Of a stretch of DNA of 64,000 nucleotides, positions 11,651 to 23,016 are shown piece by piece; the stretch's first letter is position 1, and the number at the start of each line of letters is the position of its first letter. The position numbers were made by a program, and so were the translations under genes. This stretch comes from Trichobilharzia szidati. Its lineage: Eukaryota > Platyhelminthes > Trematoda > Strigeidida > Schistosomatidae. Where the stretch lies: assembly GCA_944472155.2 (NCBI GenBank), contig OX235273.1:87538793-87602792 (forward strand), read 5' to 3'. Below the pieces are notes generated by a model that saw only the letters and a program-made list of their open reading frames with translations, was not told where the DNA came from and ran no database searches.

Positions 11651-12580
11651 CTAAATTAAGCAGAAGTATTTTCTTTGGACTTGTTCAGAAGTCTTCTTAG
11701 GTTTGAGATTCTTGTCTATGAATCTGGGTGAGAAATCGTTTTCCACCAGGGTTTTTCGGAGATTACGCAATTCTTCTTCGATCACTTCATCTCTGCATAT
11801 CTTCCGAATCCTCGAGGAAAGAGCGCATATCAGGTCCCTCTTTCTGCTTAGCGACACGCAGCTTTGAAAGTTGATGAATTGTACAGTCCATGTAGGCTTT
11901 TTGTATATGGACCTTTTTAAAGAGTTGTTGTCGTTTCTTGTCAGATGGACGTCCAGGAAGTGGAACATTCCGTCGGATTCGGTCTCAAGTGTAAAATCGA
12001 TGTTTGGGTGGGCGTTGTTGAAGATTTGAAGTAAGTTTTCAAGGTCCAGCTTCTCATCACAAATAATGAAAGTATTATCAATGTATCTCTTGTAGAGATG
12101 AAGGTCGTCGATAGTTGATGACAAGGGGTTGTTTTCGAGGCTGGCCATAAAACAGTCGGCTAGGAGTGGTCCGAGTGGAGAGCCCATTGCTACGCCATCT
12201 GTTTGCCTGGAGAATTCATTGTTGAATCTGAAGTAGACGTTGAAGTAGCAACGTAGTAACAGCTCTTTTAGATAATGGATCGGTCTGCCGACATCTATGC
12301 TGTTGCATTGGATGAAGTCAAACAGAAAGCATATAGTTTCTGTCAGTGGAACATTGGTGACAACAATGGTGAACAGAGAGACGACGTCTAAGAAGACCAT
12401 CTTTTTATTTGCGATGTTGACATTTTTAATTGAATCCACGAAATCGAATGTGTCACGGAGGTTGTATCTCGACAACTTTTCTTTCACTGGTCCAAGAATT
12501 TCTACCAGCCACTTCGCTATCATATCTAATATTGGGCGGAGTGGGACGTCCTTTTTGTGCATTTTGGGTAGTCCATACAT
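11651..12580 (-). pseudogene. PLE reverse transcriptase
   Basis: A 309-codon frame with the PLE RT blocks in order: YGLPKMHK at the start, FLDVVSLFT, TDGVAMGSPLGPLLAD, then LYKRYIDNTFII, and FLDVHLTRN. In active PLEs the fourth block has a DD pair; here it is DN, so a catalytic aspartate is lost. The N-terminal part of the RT is missing (5' truncation). The frame stops near 11651 and endonuclease sequence follows in the same element. Confidence 0.85.
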
Positions 12581-12605
12581 TCGTGTAGATGTAGAACCAG
12601 ATGGG

Positions 12606-13490
12606 TGACAGGAGCATAATTCCGCGCCAGTTCTTGCATTGACTTAAGTCTCCTTTCTTTGGTAATTTGAATAAGTATCCTTTCTTCCAATCCTTGGATA
12701 CTTTGCCTTCTTTCCACACCTTCTCCAGTAGTGGCGTCATCAAGTCCGCTCTTGTCTCTGGGTCCATTTTCAACACTTCTGCTGGGATTTCATCTGGTCC
12801 TGCTGCTTTTCCAGCTTTCAGCATCTTGATTGCCTTCAGGATTTCTGATTTCGTCGGTGGGTTGGTGTTCACTGGTAGCTCTGTCTCCGTTGTTGGTATT
12901 GTTGGGCGCGTTGTAGGTGGTGGTCGATTTAGGAGTCTTTTGAAGTGTTCAGCCCAGTGTTTCCTTTGCTCCACTTCTTTAGTGAGTGACTTTCCGTTGT
13001 CATCTTTCACCGGCTTGATTTGTGTCAAACGTTTACCCGATAAGTAACTAGTTGTTTGGTAGAGTATTGCGAGGTCTCCTTTGCCTGCAGCTTGTTCTGC
13101 TTCCCTTGTCATGGTTTCATAGTACTTTCTTTTGTCTTCTATGGCACTCTTCTTTACTCTTTTGTTCAGTGTCTTGTAGCTTGCATTCAAATCCTGTTTT
13201 TGTTGCTCATCGGTGCACTGGATAATCTTTTGTTTCACCATCCCTCTCTCTTCTATTAATCTCCAAGTGTCCGTAGTGAGCCACTGTTTGTCCTGTCTCT
13301 TCTTCCTGCCTAGAACTTCCATGCAGGTTTGAGTCCACACTGTTTTCAAGTTGTTCCAGTGCTTTTCGATGCTGACCTCTTCGCCAGTGTTGATTTGTGT
13401 CTCGTCTTTGTCTTTTATGTTTGCAGTGAAGATGTCCTTTGTGTCCTGGTCCTTCAGTTTCCGAGTGTTGAACTTGGCTTGTGGTGACAC
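12606..13490 (-). pseudogene. RTE linker and RT N-terminal part
   Basis: The frame begins just after the deletion in the endonuclease. It carries the linker and the first RT blocks: AGPDEIPAEVLK, then VWKEGKVSKDWKKGYLFKL and KNWRGIMLLS. The reading frame then runs into unrelated sequence at about 12605, where the PLE begins. The RTE resumes at 10696. The same motifs with the same spacing are found uninterrupted in the RTE copies at 52944-53400 and 61598-62060. Confidence 0.85.
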
Positions 13491-13540
13491 CTATGTAGCC
13501 TTGTGGATATCCTTGTGTTTGTATACGCTGCCACCAATCA

Positions 13541-14152
13541 CTAGTTCATTGAAGGCGCAGAAGTCGGCGCCTTCGAGAGCTTCTCTACCATGATGAGTTC
13601 CCTTCCTGTGTTGTCTGGTCCTAGTTTGGCGTTCATGTCTCCTATTGGTATTTTAATGTCACCAGCTGGAGTATTGTCCATTGCTGACTGTAGTTGTCTG
13701 TAGAATTCTTCTTTCTTTTCGAGGTCTGAGTTGTTTGTGGGTGCATAGTATTGTATAACTGACACTTTCCTTCCTTTGGAGTTGAATCTGGCGGTTATTA
13801 TCCTGGGTGAGATCGCCTCCCATTGCATCAGGGCCTTCGTTGCCGTTGGTGACATCATGATAGCCACGCCCTCGGTGTGCGAGTAGTTATCTTCTGGGTG
13901 GCCGGAGTAGATCACTGACTCACCCGTTGACAATTTGGTGAGTCCATTCCTGTTCCAACGGCTTTCACATATTCCCAGTACTTGAATTCTGTATCTTTTC
14001 ATTTCGTTTGCGATCTGGGCAGCTTTGCCAATCTCGTACATGGTGCGGACATTCCATGTCCCCACACAGACTTTTTCTTCTGGCGCAAGGAGATTCGTCG
14101 TGCTGAAGTTTCTGTAGCAGCTTTGTTTACAGGGTGGAGTTGCTAGACTCAC
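13541..14152 (-). pseudogene. RTE endonuclease domain (truncated)
   Basis: The 203-codon frame shows the order expected of LINE apurinic endonucleases: VGTWNVRTM near residue 32, GICESRW (catalytic Glu), the block with GVAIMM, QYYAPTN, and GDMNAKLG (Asp/Asn catalytic pair). The C-terminal part with the SDH motif is absent: after a frameshift the frame jumps from VIGGSVYKHKDIHKAT directly to sequence beyond the endonuclease, which points to an internal deletion near 13490. The domain would not cut DNA as it stands. Confidence 0.85.
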
Positions 14153-14175
14153 GTATGAGGAAGGGGTTATTACAC

Positions 14176-16550
14176 GTTAGCTAGTATTATTCGTCCCAGG
14201 GTTAACTTCACAAACACTTCCGAACACTAATATAACGGAGCAAGTCAGATAAATTCAGTCAAACAAAAGTTTTAAAAATCGTCACAAATGTTGGTGAATT
14301 CATATCTGTGGGCCGCATCATGTTTACTCTGTACAGTGTCAAATCGGTTGATCAGAGTATTTGTGTGGACAGTACTTCTGAAGAATCAAATAACATGGGT
14401 TCATCTAAATTCCCTGATTTCCATGCAATTTCACTTCGTTATTCAGTGATTCCGATATTCGTGCTGGCTTACAATAGATAATATTGATAAAGCACTGTAT
14501 TGTTGGAAAGAATTGTTCTTCACGAGAACAGTTTGTTTGTTATACACTTGTTTCTTATTTGAAGAAAACCTGAAGAAACAAATGCTACCATTAACAAACT
14601 CAATGGGCTGAAAGAAATCCTGCCACTGAACATTCAGTGTTGAAATAGCAATACACACTGTTGACGGTGTTCACCATGAACACCACAAGTGAAGCACATT
14701 CATACATCCCTATACATTGGACCTAGTCTGAACCAGCATGTCAAAGAGAGTGTATAAATATTCACGTCAGACAGCCTACTTCATCTAGCACAGAGAGATG
14801 CAGTATTATTGGCTGGATAACTTTTCGACCGAAACGTGTTCCTAATAATCCTGTCTGCATAATCGCACACCTTTGGAAATCTATTTTGCTTAGATTGTTT
14901 AATGCCTTCCTCTGTGTCCATTTCTTGGCATCTGAGTCTCTCAAATAATCTACATTGCACTGGACATGATTCCGTGTACTTTCATTTTCCGCAGATACAT
15001 TGGTCAGCCTACCGTAACCAGCCAATCTCTGAACTGAGTTGTTTTCAATTTTAGAACTTTCATCCATTATGACACTATGCAGTGGGATAGGGATTACAGT
15101 CTACTCTAACCTCCTACGCCTAACTCGTACACACTAGATGACATATTCAACACAAGCTTCATTATGAAGTGAGATTATATGAGTGATATAATTGCAACTG
15201 CTGAAATCCTTTGTCATGATTGGTTGCTAATTTGCAGCAATCAGAGAAGATTTTGAGGCATGTAGGAGCACGTGGTGCAATGGTGATCCACAGAATTTCG
15301 AATTTGATCAGGAATCTTCAGAAGACCGCTGAACAGCCGACTATATTTTGAGGTATCAAAGCTGCTACTAGTCGTGTCAACTTAATACAACTGCAATACA
15401 TCATGCAAGAGTATGACTGTCGTCATTGAGACTTCGAAATTTATTGGCGTTCAGTGTTTATTTTCGTTATGAATAAACTAATGTTTCACATGGATTCACA
15501 TTTTGTTATCAGACTGTTAGACCATCCAAGGCCGCTCTGGCTCCCTTAGAATGCTTCTGTATCTACTCAGATTAGTTTATGGAATGTTGGTATTGAGAAT
15601 GACGAAAGTTTCTCACTGAACTGTATATAAATGACCAATCATCAATGAGGAAACTTATTCACGAAACAACCATACTAACGTATATTGCTCGTCTCAGTTG
15701 TACTAATCTAATTCTGGTAGTTTAGATCTCATGCTAGATGACCAATACTCTCTAGATCTGTTGCCCTCAGCTTTCCGAGTAGAACATTATTCCGCTTTTG
15801 CTTTACAATCATTTCTCAGGGTAGGAATAAATACTGATATCATGAAGTTTGTCCTTCGCCTAAGCTGAGTCTTCATTTACTGAGATATTGATGCAGGTAA
15901 CATTGACATTACAGTTTCAGCGATTGGTAATCGATGAATAATATACTGGAATTTTCAATGAAGACTTTATACATGACCACTTTCATTTACTTTTATTTCT
16001 AGATAATGTGAAATTCTCTCATCAAAGAAATAAGTGAATTATTTATTACCCGAAAGTTTACGATTACATGCGTTAGGAAAACCGACTAATATAAGAACTA
16101 ATTTTGTCTCATACTGTCAGGAGAAAATGAGATTGTTGACCACATTGTTGTGCCATACACCTAAAGATATCACAATAGACAAATAAACAAAAAGACGGTA
16201 GATAGATATTTTGAAATCGAAAAATTTAGGCATGAAATATAAAGCATTAACAATCGAATGAATGTTGACACTATTATCCTAATAAAGTGACAACAATCCA
16301 AATGAGTTTCCATATGAACCAGACACAAAAAAGCATAAAATACTACGGACACAAACAAAATCGGTTACAGTCGAAATGCAATTAAATGAAAGAAAAAGGT
16401 GAAGTTAATATAAATCTGCCGCAAAAGTTCTAGACAAATTTTCAACGAAAACAAACAACGTAACAAAATAAATAAACAATTATGGATTAAGGAACTTCAA
16501 AAACAAAAACACAGATAGAAAGGATATTTTCTTACGAAGAGCAAATGAAA
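14176..16550. repeat. Type 2 spacer upstream of gene B
   Basis: Mirrored by 24473-26848 upstream of gene C in inverted orientation. Conservation is uneven: 16170-16358 is identical to its mirror over a 62-codon open frame, whereas the segment around 14762-15067 differs at several percent of positions. I see no convincing host gene. Confidence 0.8.
14762..15067 (-). CDS. Short open frame of unknown status (101 codons)
   Basis: Not recognised. The frame starts MDESSKIENNS and is open for 101 codons; a sister frame of the same length is at 25962-26267 in the mirrored spacer. About nine residues differ between the two (for example AENES/AESES, KKWTQ/KKWMQ), mostly amino acid-changing, which argues against strong selection. 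No signal peptide, membrane segment or known motif is seen. It may be an exon relic or simply a chance open frame. Confidence 0.2.
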   Translation of the reverse strand: MDESSKIENNSVQRLAGYGRLTNVSAENESTRNHVQCNVDYLRDSDAKKWTQRKALNNLSKIDFQRCAIMQTGLLGTRFGRKVIQPIILHLSVLDEVGCLT

Positions 16551-16553
16551 GAG

Positions 16554-16560
16554 TATAAAA
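16554..16560 (+). promoter_or_regulatory. TATA box of gene B
   Basis: gagtataaaaaggg lies about 59 bp before the ATG at 16619. Between them is an inverted repeat acttgt-atgc-acaagt (16582-16597) at about the expected transcription start. Confidence 0.7.
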
Positions 16561-16618
16561 AGGGCAAGAATTGTAGAAAGCACTTGTATGCACAAGTTAT
16601 TTCTTAGTCAACAAGACA

Positions 16619-17974
16619 ATGAATGTGAGTTGATAATAATTGAATTGCAGTTCAGTGTTGAGAGATGATTTGCGACTCGTGAGAAATGAGATAGTCTTCA
16701 GTTGGTGGTGTGGACGCCTTCACCTGAATAGGTGGAATCGCAAACAGTCTGACTGTGTAATATATTCGACTACGAGGTAGTTGGATAGTTAGTTAGTTAG
16801 TTATTCACTAAGCTAGTTAGTTAGTTAGTCAGTCAGTTAGTTGATTGATTAGCCAGCTAGTTATTTAGTTAGTTAGCTAGCTAACAAGTAAGTTAGTTAG
16901 CTGGAATTAAGTTAGATAGTTAGTTAGTCAGTTGATAAGATTCACAAGACTGAGACTATTCCATTCTGCTAAATTCATCAGCCCACCATCATCAAGTAAT
17001 ACAACAGTCGATCATTGTCAGTAAGATAAATACACAAGACTCATTGATTTCCTTCTCGTCTGATCATTTCAATCGTCTGTATATTCATATTGCTTTCTCA
17101 TTTCAGACTGCCGTCTTCCTCCTCGTCTGCTTCTTCGTCATCATCAATCTGGCTGATTCCGACAACGCACCACGTAAGTTGACACAAACTCTGTTTATCA
17201 TCCATCGGTGCATGATTTCACTCAGTCAGTGTCAGTCATATCACATTCGACTTCATTGTTGAGCGAATACTCCACAGATTACATGCACATCCATTACACC
17301 GATTCACATAACTCAGTGTGTGTATGTCTGCATGTGTTTCTGTGTGTGAGGTTGACAATCACACGTGTCCACGTGGAATCCATCATGATGAAGGTGTGAG
17401 TTAGTGTGATTATATGCACACTTGGAATCACCGCCGGTCCAATGCCTCCTTGCATACGCGAATATTCAGGTGTTCGAATATTGGGTCTCCCTCCACTCAG
17501 TTGCTTGGTTGGTTGATTGGTTGGTTTGTTATCTGTTAGTGCTATGAGAAGATTATCAGGATGATTGGTGCGTCATGCATTGTGGTTGACGTGTGACACA
17601 CACTGCTTGTTGTGTGAGCATGCGAGAGCGTGTGTGTGTGTGTGTCGATTTTGATAGACGTGGAAATGTGCATCGCCTATCTGATGGTTTCGTTGTCTGT
17701 CGAGGTTCGTGATTGCATTTGATTACACTAACTATAAACCCACTTGCCTCATGTTCGCTTACTTGCTCACTGTTTTCATCTCTCTCTCTCTCTTTCTATC
17801 CCACATACTTCAGAAACCAGTCAGAAGGAGGCTGAAGAACTAGCGAAGATCAAGGCATCACCTGAATTCAAAGATGCCAAGGCCAAAGTTCTCACTGTCC
17901 TGTCAGCCAAGATCGACAACTACGTTCTCGACAGTCTACGCAAGAAGAAAGTCCCGACTGGACAAGATTTTTAG
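16619..17974 (+). CDS. Small secreted protein family, copy B (3 exons)
   Basis: Predicted secreted protein of 77 aa, family unknown. Exons: 16619-16624 (Met-Asn), 17107-17173, 17814-17974; introns of 482 and 640 bp have GT..AG ends. Signal peptide TAVFLLVCFFVIINLA, then DSDNAPQTSQKEAEE and the tail shared with the other copies. The third exon supplies residues 25-77. Gene B is head-to-head with A, the RTE/PLE insertion lying in their shared upstream region, and tail-to-tail with C. Its upstream region is almost the same as that of C. No clear AATAAA signal was found close to the stop. Confidence 0.82.
16783..16937. repeat. TTAG-type tetranucleotide array in intron 1, copy B
   Basis: Imperfect ttag, tcag and gtta units over about 150 bp in intron 1, the reverse complement of the arrays in A, C and E. 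Confidence 0.8.
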
Positions 17975-19215
17975 AAGCGAATCGCCTGATGTCTGCCTAC
18001 TCTGAAAATTGTGTTAAGTGTAAAACTTACAGTCTTTTATACAGCTTGTCAATTAACTGGTGAGTAGGAAGAAGATTGTGTGTAGGCGTTTGCTTTTATG
18101 TGTGATGTACAACATGTGGGAAACTTCCACCAACCACTTTTGTTCACACAACTCTTTCTCTATGTAAAAATACATGTATAGATTGTTGAGCGTTGTTTTC
18201 ATCGTCTTATTCTTCTCGTCATTGTTTTTGTCTGTGCTGTGGAGACAGACCATTGGAATGTTTGATGACTTGTGCATTTACACGAGTGGAAGGATGAGAT
18301 ATTGTTCAAAGTGTTGATAGAGAACAATTTATTTGGTTTGGTGAAGAAGATGGTCTGCACCACAGGAGGAACAGCAAATTTCGAGGCTTCTCCTTAACCA
18401 CTGACATCCGAAAATATACATACATAAGATTACCGACATTATCACACGCATCCTCCCTTCTTTTCAAGAGAAGCTTGCCATGATGATCGTATTTCAAGGA
18501 GTCGACAATGTGTGACATGTGACAACAGCATAATCAGTTACAGAAAACTTGAGAGGAGAGTAGTGGTCATTTCTCACGAGTTTGTAAGAATGAATATTCG
18601 AGGAGTTTCGGAAATTGTCTTAACAGTGAAGAGTCACACAAATCGGCCAGCCACATATGGGGAGATATGATTACGCATTTATATACAATAAGCACTTTGA
18701 AGTGATATGAAGTCAATTAAGTGTGTTGAGAGCGACGGGTCAAAAATGAAATGATCTCGGTATTATTGAGAGCAGTAATATAATAATGGTCCGTATGGTC
18801 AGTCGTCGAAAGGAACAGCATGTGAATTACATGATAACTGGGATAATCCTCGCCACAGTAGTTTCAGATTACCCACTGACTACTTCTGATAATTTTGAGT
18901 TGCGTGATTGGAACGTGATGGATTTCTTCATTTGTTGATATTGGTAAATACAGTTTGAATATCCATTCTCTTTGTCCATTCGATTAGATGTGGGCCAGTG
19001 ATTCTGTTGAGGGAGTGTGTATGTTTGACCTCCAGGCTTTCGGAATATGTTCGGAGAAACGAATGGTTGATGGGTTGTGTTGAAATAAAGGTTTCATGCT
19101 TTCAATGGAGGATTTAGATATTCATGAGACTTTTACTCGTGATGAGAATTGTGCATGGGAACAGTTCGCATTGAGTGCATTTCCTCATTTTATCTTGAGA
19201 CGAATGTTCTTCCAC
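17975..19215. repeat. 3' flank of gene B, palindrome arm
   Basis: Mirrored by 21790-23016 (3' flank of C) and also matched by the flanks of D (31308-32640) and E (37570-38872). Two short antisense open frames (18053-18277 and 18306-18518) recur in the copies but vary in protein sequence as much as in DNA, so they are not supported as genes. Confidence 0.8.
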
Positions 19216-19979
19216 TCTGTGCGGTCTGTTTTGATTCGTTTTGTGTGAAGTCAGTGACCGGTTATTATTTAGCGCTTGGTGTTTTAATTATTCGTTGGTT
19301 TAATTTCCACATCGAGAACCATCACAATATCATGATATTAGGATCACGTGTGAGATCCTCTTCAATTCAATGGTGACATTGGAATGCTGTCAAGATTTCC
19401 ACATTGTATGGACTGACTCGTGACTGATTACAGTGGTTGAAACCACCTAAATATGCTCCTCCACTTAATTCTTCAAAAATCCACCAAAATATATATTTTC
19501 ATCAATCTACTTCTTCATCCTGCTTTGAATCTCACGAGATTGTAATGATTAGCTCAGTCACTCCGTCTTCACTGATGCAGTTACTCTGTCTTTTCTATCA
19601 CACAGTGCAGTTCATCATCATTTATCGATTTTCACTTGATTTTGGTGACTGCTCACAGACTACTATCTGACTCAATGGGACAGGTACTAGAAATTCGGGA
19701 ACACAATATCATAGGAATTAACACCGGATTAAACACTCAGAATGATGAAACCAGCCTCTATGTATAAAGTTAATATTAAACGACCTGGCAAATTTTATAG
19801 TGTGTTCAGATGCAATAAGATGGGAAAATAAGATAACTGGAGCGTCATCGATAAAACGAAATGAATAAAATGTTCGGATGTTATACTGTTAACTGAGTTG
19901 GGGAAACATTCCGCATCTGCCTAGCTCCACAAGAGCATGTGAACACACAAATCCGCATTGTTATTCTAGCATCAATGAT
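19216..19979. repeat. Segment present in B-C but absent from D-E
   Basis: About 760 bp lies between flank and centre in B-C, whereas in D the flank joins the centre directly near 32660. Part of it (about 19440-19680) has an inverted, diverged match at about 41290-41470, beyond gene E. No coding capacity was recognised. Confidence 0.5.
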
Positions 19980-21780
19980 TACGCAGCTATTCTCCAATCA
20001 GTCAATCTTCAACAGGATTACTGAGGGTTGTGTGAGATGAACCCTTCTGTCTGAAATCAGATGCTAGATATTTTACGTCATCACATCTTTACCACATTTG
20101 TTGTTTCATTCACAAATCGTTGTACTGACACATGTTATCATTACTGACCAAATGGGGCATATCTGACGATATTGACTGCTGTAAAAATATGTCATTTATC
20201 CGAAATACGTGGAATTGATTTAGTGTGATAGGTATTCCTGCATGTTAAAGTGTATGTGTGCAGGTGTAAATATATCAGAAAGGGGGGAATATGATTTTCA
20301 TATTTTCCTTCTGATATTGTAATATCATGCCAGTGAGGAGGACGAATGGCTGGCAAACGTTGATGTATCACTCGATGTTTATAGACTTCTTTCAAGAAAT
20401 CCACAAGGGTAATCTCCACTTAAATTTCGGAATAAATATTCCTAATGGTTAAGTTATTCGTAAAATCGAGAATAATAATAACAGTGACAGTGTAGGCGTG
20501 TTAAGGAACTAGAATTATATGATATCTTGGTCAACTGGCATGAAAAGCACTGTATCGGTCCCTCAGAAGGACAATAGATGGCTGTGTCAAAAACGACCCA
20601 CAGTTCGAAATTAACAACACGCTAATGTTCAGAGTAGGAAGAAAGGGGTTCGAATAAGCATAGCGCGCGCGAGAGAGAGAGACTGGATCATAGGGGGGAA
20701 AGTATACTGAGAGAAGAGATTAATGACATGATGAAATTCACAGCCATTCCTTCATATCGACCCAAATATCGATGGACCGACTCAAGTGCAGAGTAGGTAA
20801 TTGGTATTTCGGGCTTCAAAGCTGGCTCAGCATCATTTCGGAGGCATCATCTTGCCTTCCAGCTCCGAAAGTCTCAGTGAATACCGCTTTATGTTTACTG
20901 CCTAGAACACTGAAAATGTTATTCACATGTCTATTGACAGGTGTCTATAAGAAGACGCACCAACTTGCGAACAAATCAAATTTAAGGGCATTTCCAAACA
21001 GACAGTTCAGTGATCCCATCAACACACAGAACATTCCTATCGTGAAAGTTCGTAAGATAAAATGACTTTGGATTATATGACAAAGATTTAACGAAACAAG
21101 TAACTTCACCTACTAGTTTTAAAATATCTTCAGAAGCACGTTTATCAGTGTGACATGTAGCAGAGACTGATGGGCGTTCAGTTGAAGGCTGAGTTTTTCA
21201 GAAGAGATAAGGGTTATTTCCAAGGAGGCATCGAACTGGAGTCGAATCAACATCAAATACATGCGATCCAAGTGATGCAACACCCAGTCCGGATATGTCG
21301 AAAATTGGAATAAACAACAGGCTGGAGATTAAAAATGTGCATAACAAGTTACGAAGACGCTGGAATAAATTGACATAATTATGAGCAATAAACTCAGATT
21401 GAAACGTACTCGAATTGAGACTAACATATCACTGTGTGATAAATCAGTTAAACGAGTCTATCGTTGAATAACATCAGAACACAGTGCTCAAATTTCACGC
21501 TCACATCGACGAACTAACTGGGTGACAATTTGAAGACAGTTCGATATATATCTCTCTGATTATTCTAGACTTCGACACTAGAAAATAACTGTAAGTGTAT
21601 CAATATTTCTCCTGAAAGTAAACATCGATCTGCTAATAGATAGATGGGAATCAGTAGTATCCAAGTAAGTTATACAAATTTCCTCATCATTCCAACATTT
21701 CTGACAATGTTCAATTGTGATTCATTTATAGTCATATATATCTGTGATGGAATCATTCACAATGAAAACGAACAACGAAA
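19980..21780. repeat. Central spacer between B and C
   Basis: Matches 32665-32827 plus 35992-37560 (the centre between D and E) in the same orientation, so it is the non-palindromic middle of a directly repeated block. The point at about 20130 (gttatcattactgac) is the empty site for the CR1-like LINE found in D-E. Frames are short and differ between the two copies; nothing codes convincingly. A (GA)n run lies near 20669-20680. Confidence 0.75.
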
Positions 21781-23016
21781 TAAATGACATTTCGAGATGC
21801 AAATGCGGAAATGCACTCAATGCGGACTGTTCACATGCACAATTCCCATCACGAGTAGAAGTCTCATGAATACCTGAATCCTCCATTGAAAGCATGAAAC
21901 ATTTATTTCAGCACAACCCATCAACCATTCGTTTCTCCGAACATTTTCCGAAAGCCTGAAGGTCAAACATAGACATTCCCTCAACAGAATCACTGGCCCA
22001 CATCTAATCGAATGGACAAAGAGAATGGATATTCAAACTGTATTTACCAATATCAAAAAATGAAGAAATCCATCATGTTCATATCACACAACTCAAAATT
22101 ATCAGAAGTAGTCAGTGGTTAATCTGAGACTACTGTGGCGAGGATTATCCCAGTTATCATGTAATTCACATGCTGTTCCTTTCGACGACTGACCATACGG
22201 ACCATTATTATATTACTGCTCTCAATAATACCGAGATCATTTCATTTTTGACCCGTCGCTCTCAACACACTTAATTGACTTCATATCACTTCAAAGTGCT
22301 TATTGTATATAAATGCGTAATCATATCTCCCCATATGTGGCTGGCCGATTTGTGTGACTCTTCACTGTTAAGACAATTTCCGAAACTCCTCGAATATTCA
22401 TTCTTACAAACTCGTGAGAAATGACCACTACTCTCCTCTCAAGTTATCTGTAACTGATTATGCTGTTGTCACATGTCACACATTGTCGACTCCTTGAAAT
22501 ACGATCATCATGGCAAGCTTCTCCTGAAAACAATGGAGAATGCGTGTGATAATGTCGGTAATCTTATGTATGTATATTTTCGGATGTCAGTGGTTAAGGA
22601 GAAGCCTCAAAATTTGCTGTTCCTCCTGTGGTGCAGACCATCTTCTTCACCAAACCAAATAAATTGTTCTCTATCAACACTTTGAACAATATCTCATCCT
22701 TCCACTCGTGTAAATGCACAAGTCATCAAACATTCCAATGGTCTGTCTCCACAGCACAGACAAAGTCAATGAGAAGAAGAATAAGACGATGAAAACAACG
22801 CTCAACAATCTATACATGTATTTTTACATAGAGAAAGAGTTGTGTGAACAAAAGTGGTTGGTGGAAGTTTCCCACATGTTGTACATCACACATAAAAGCA
22901 AACGCCTACACACAATCTTCTTCCTACTCACCAGTTAATTGACAAGCTGTATAAAAGACTGTAAGTTTTACACTTAACACAATTTTCAGAGTAGGCAGAC
23001 ATCAGGCGATTCGCTT
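21781..23016. repeat. 3' flank of gene C, palindrome arm
   Basis: Inverted copy of 17975-19215. With that segment it forms a large palindrome around a centre of about 2.6 kb. The same short frames reappear here on the plus strand at 22473-22685 and 22714-22938. Confidence 0.8.

Larger units (their letters stand above)
10697..12604 (-). mobile_element. 5'-truncated Penelope-like element nested in the RTE
   Basis: Inserted in the same orientation as its host. On the minus strand it opens within the RT (STRMYGLPKMHK), runs through the RT and a C-terminal GIY-YIG-type endonuclease, and ends in an AT-rich 3' region of about 450 bp. RTE sequence is broken at KNWRGIMLLS on one side and picks up at IPSKILSRIILERI on the other. 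No clear target duplication could be read at the junctions. Confidence 0.8.
9342..14171 (-). mobile_element. RTE-clade LINE, interrupted by a nested PLE
   Basis: A 4.83 kb insertion with flanking acac on both sides (9338-9341 and 14172-14175). The sister block C-D is continuous across this point (about 26848-26855), giving an empty site. Read on the minus strand: a 5' end at 14171, an apurinic-type endonuclease, a reverse transcriptase, and a 3' end with an AAT-rich tail (9342-9366), as usual for RTE LINEs. The RTE itself is about 2.9 kb; the other 1.9 kb is a PLE inserted into the RT region. An internal deletion in the endonuclease and an RT active-site change make it non-autonomous. It resembles the schistosome SR2-type RTEs, but the exact family is not determined. 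Confidence 0.85.

Noticed and set aside
16170..16358. 62-codon hydrophobic frame identical in the B and C spacers
   Set aside because: The DNA is identical in both arms too, so identity is no evidence for coding; no start or splice context.
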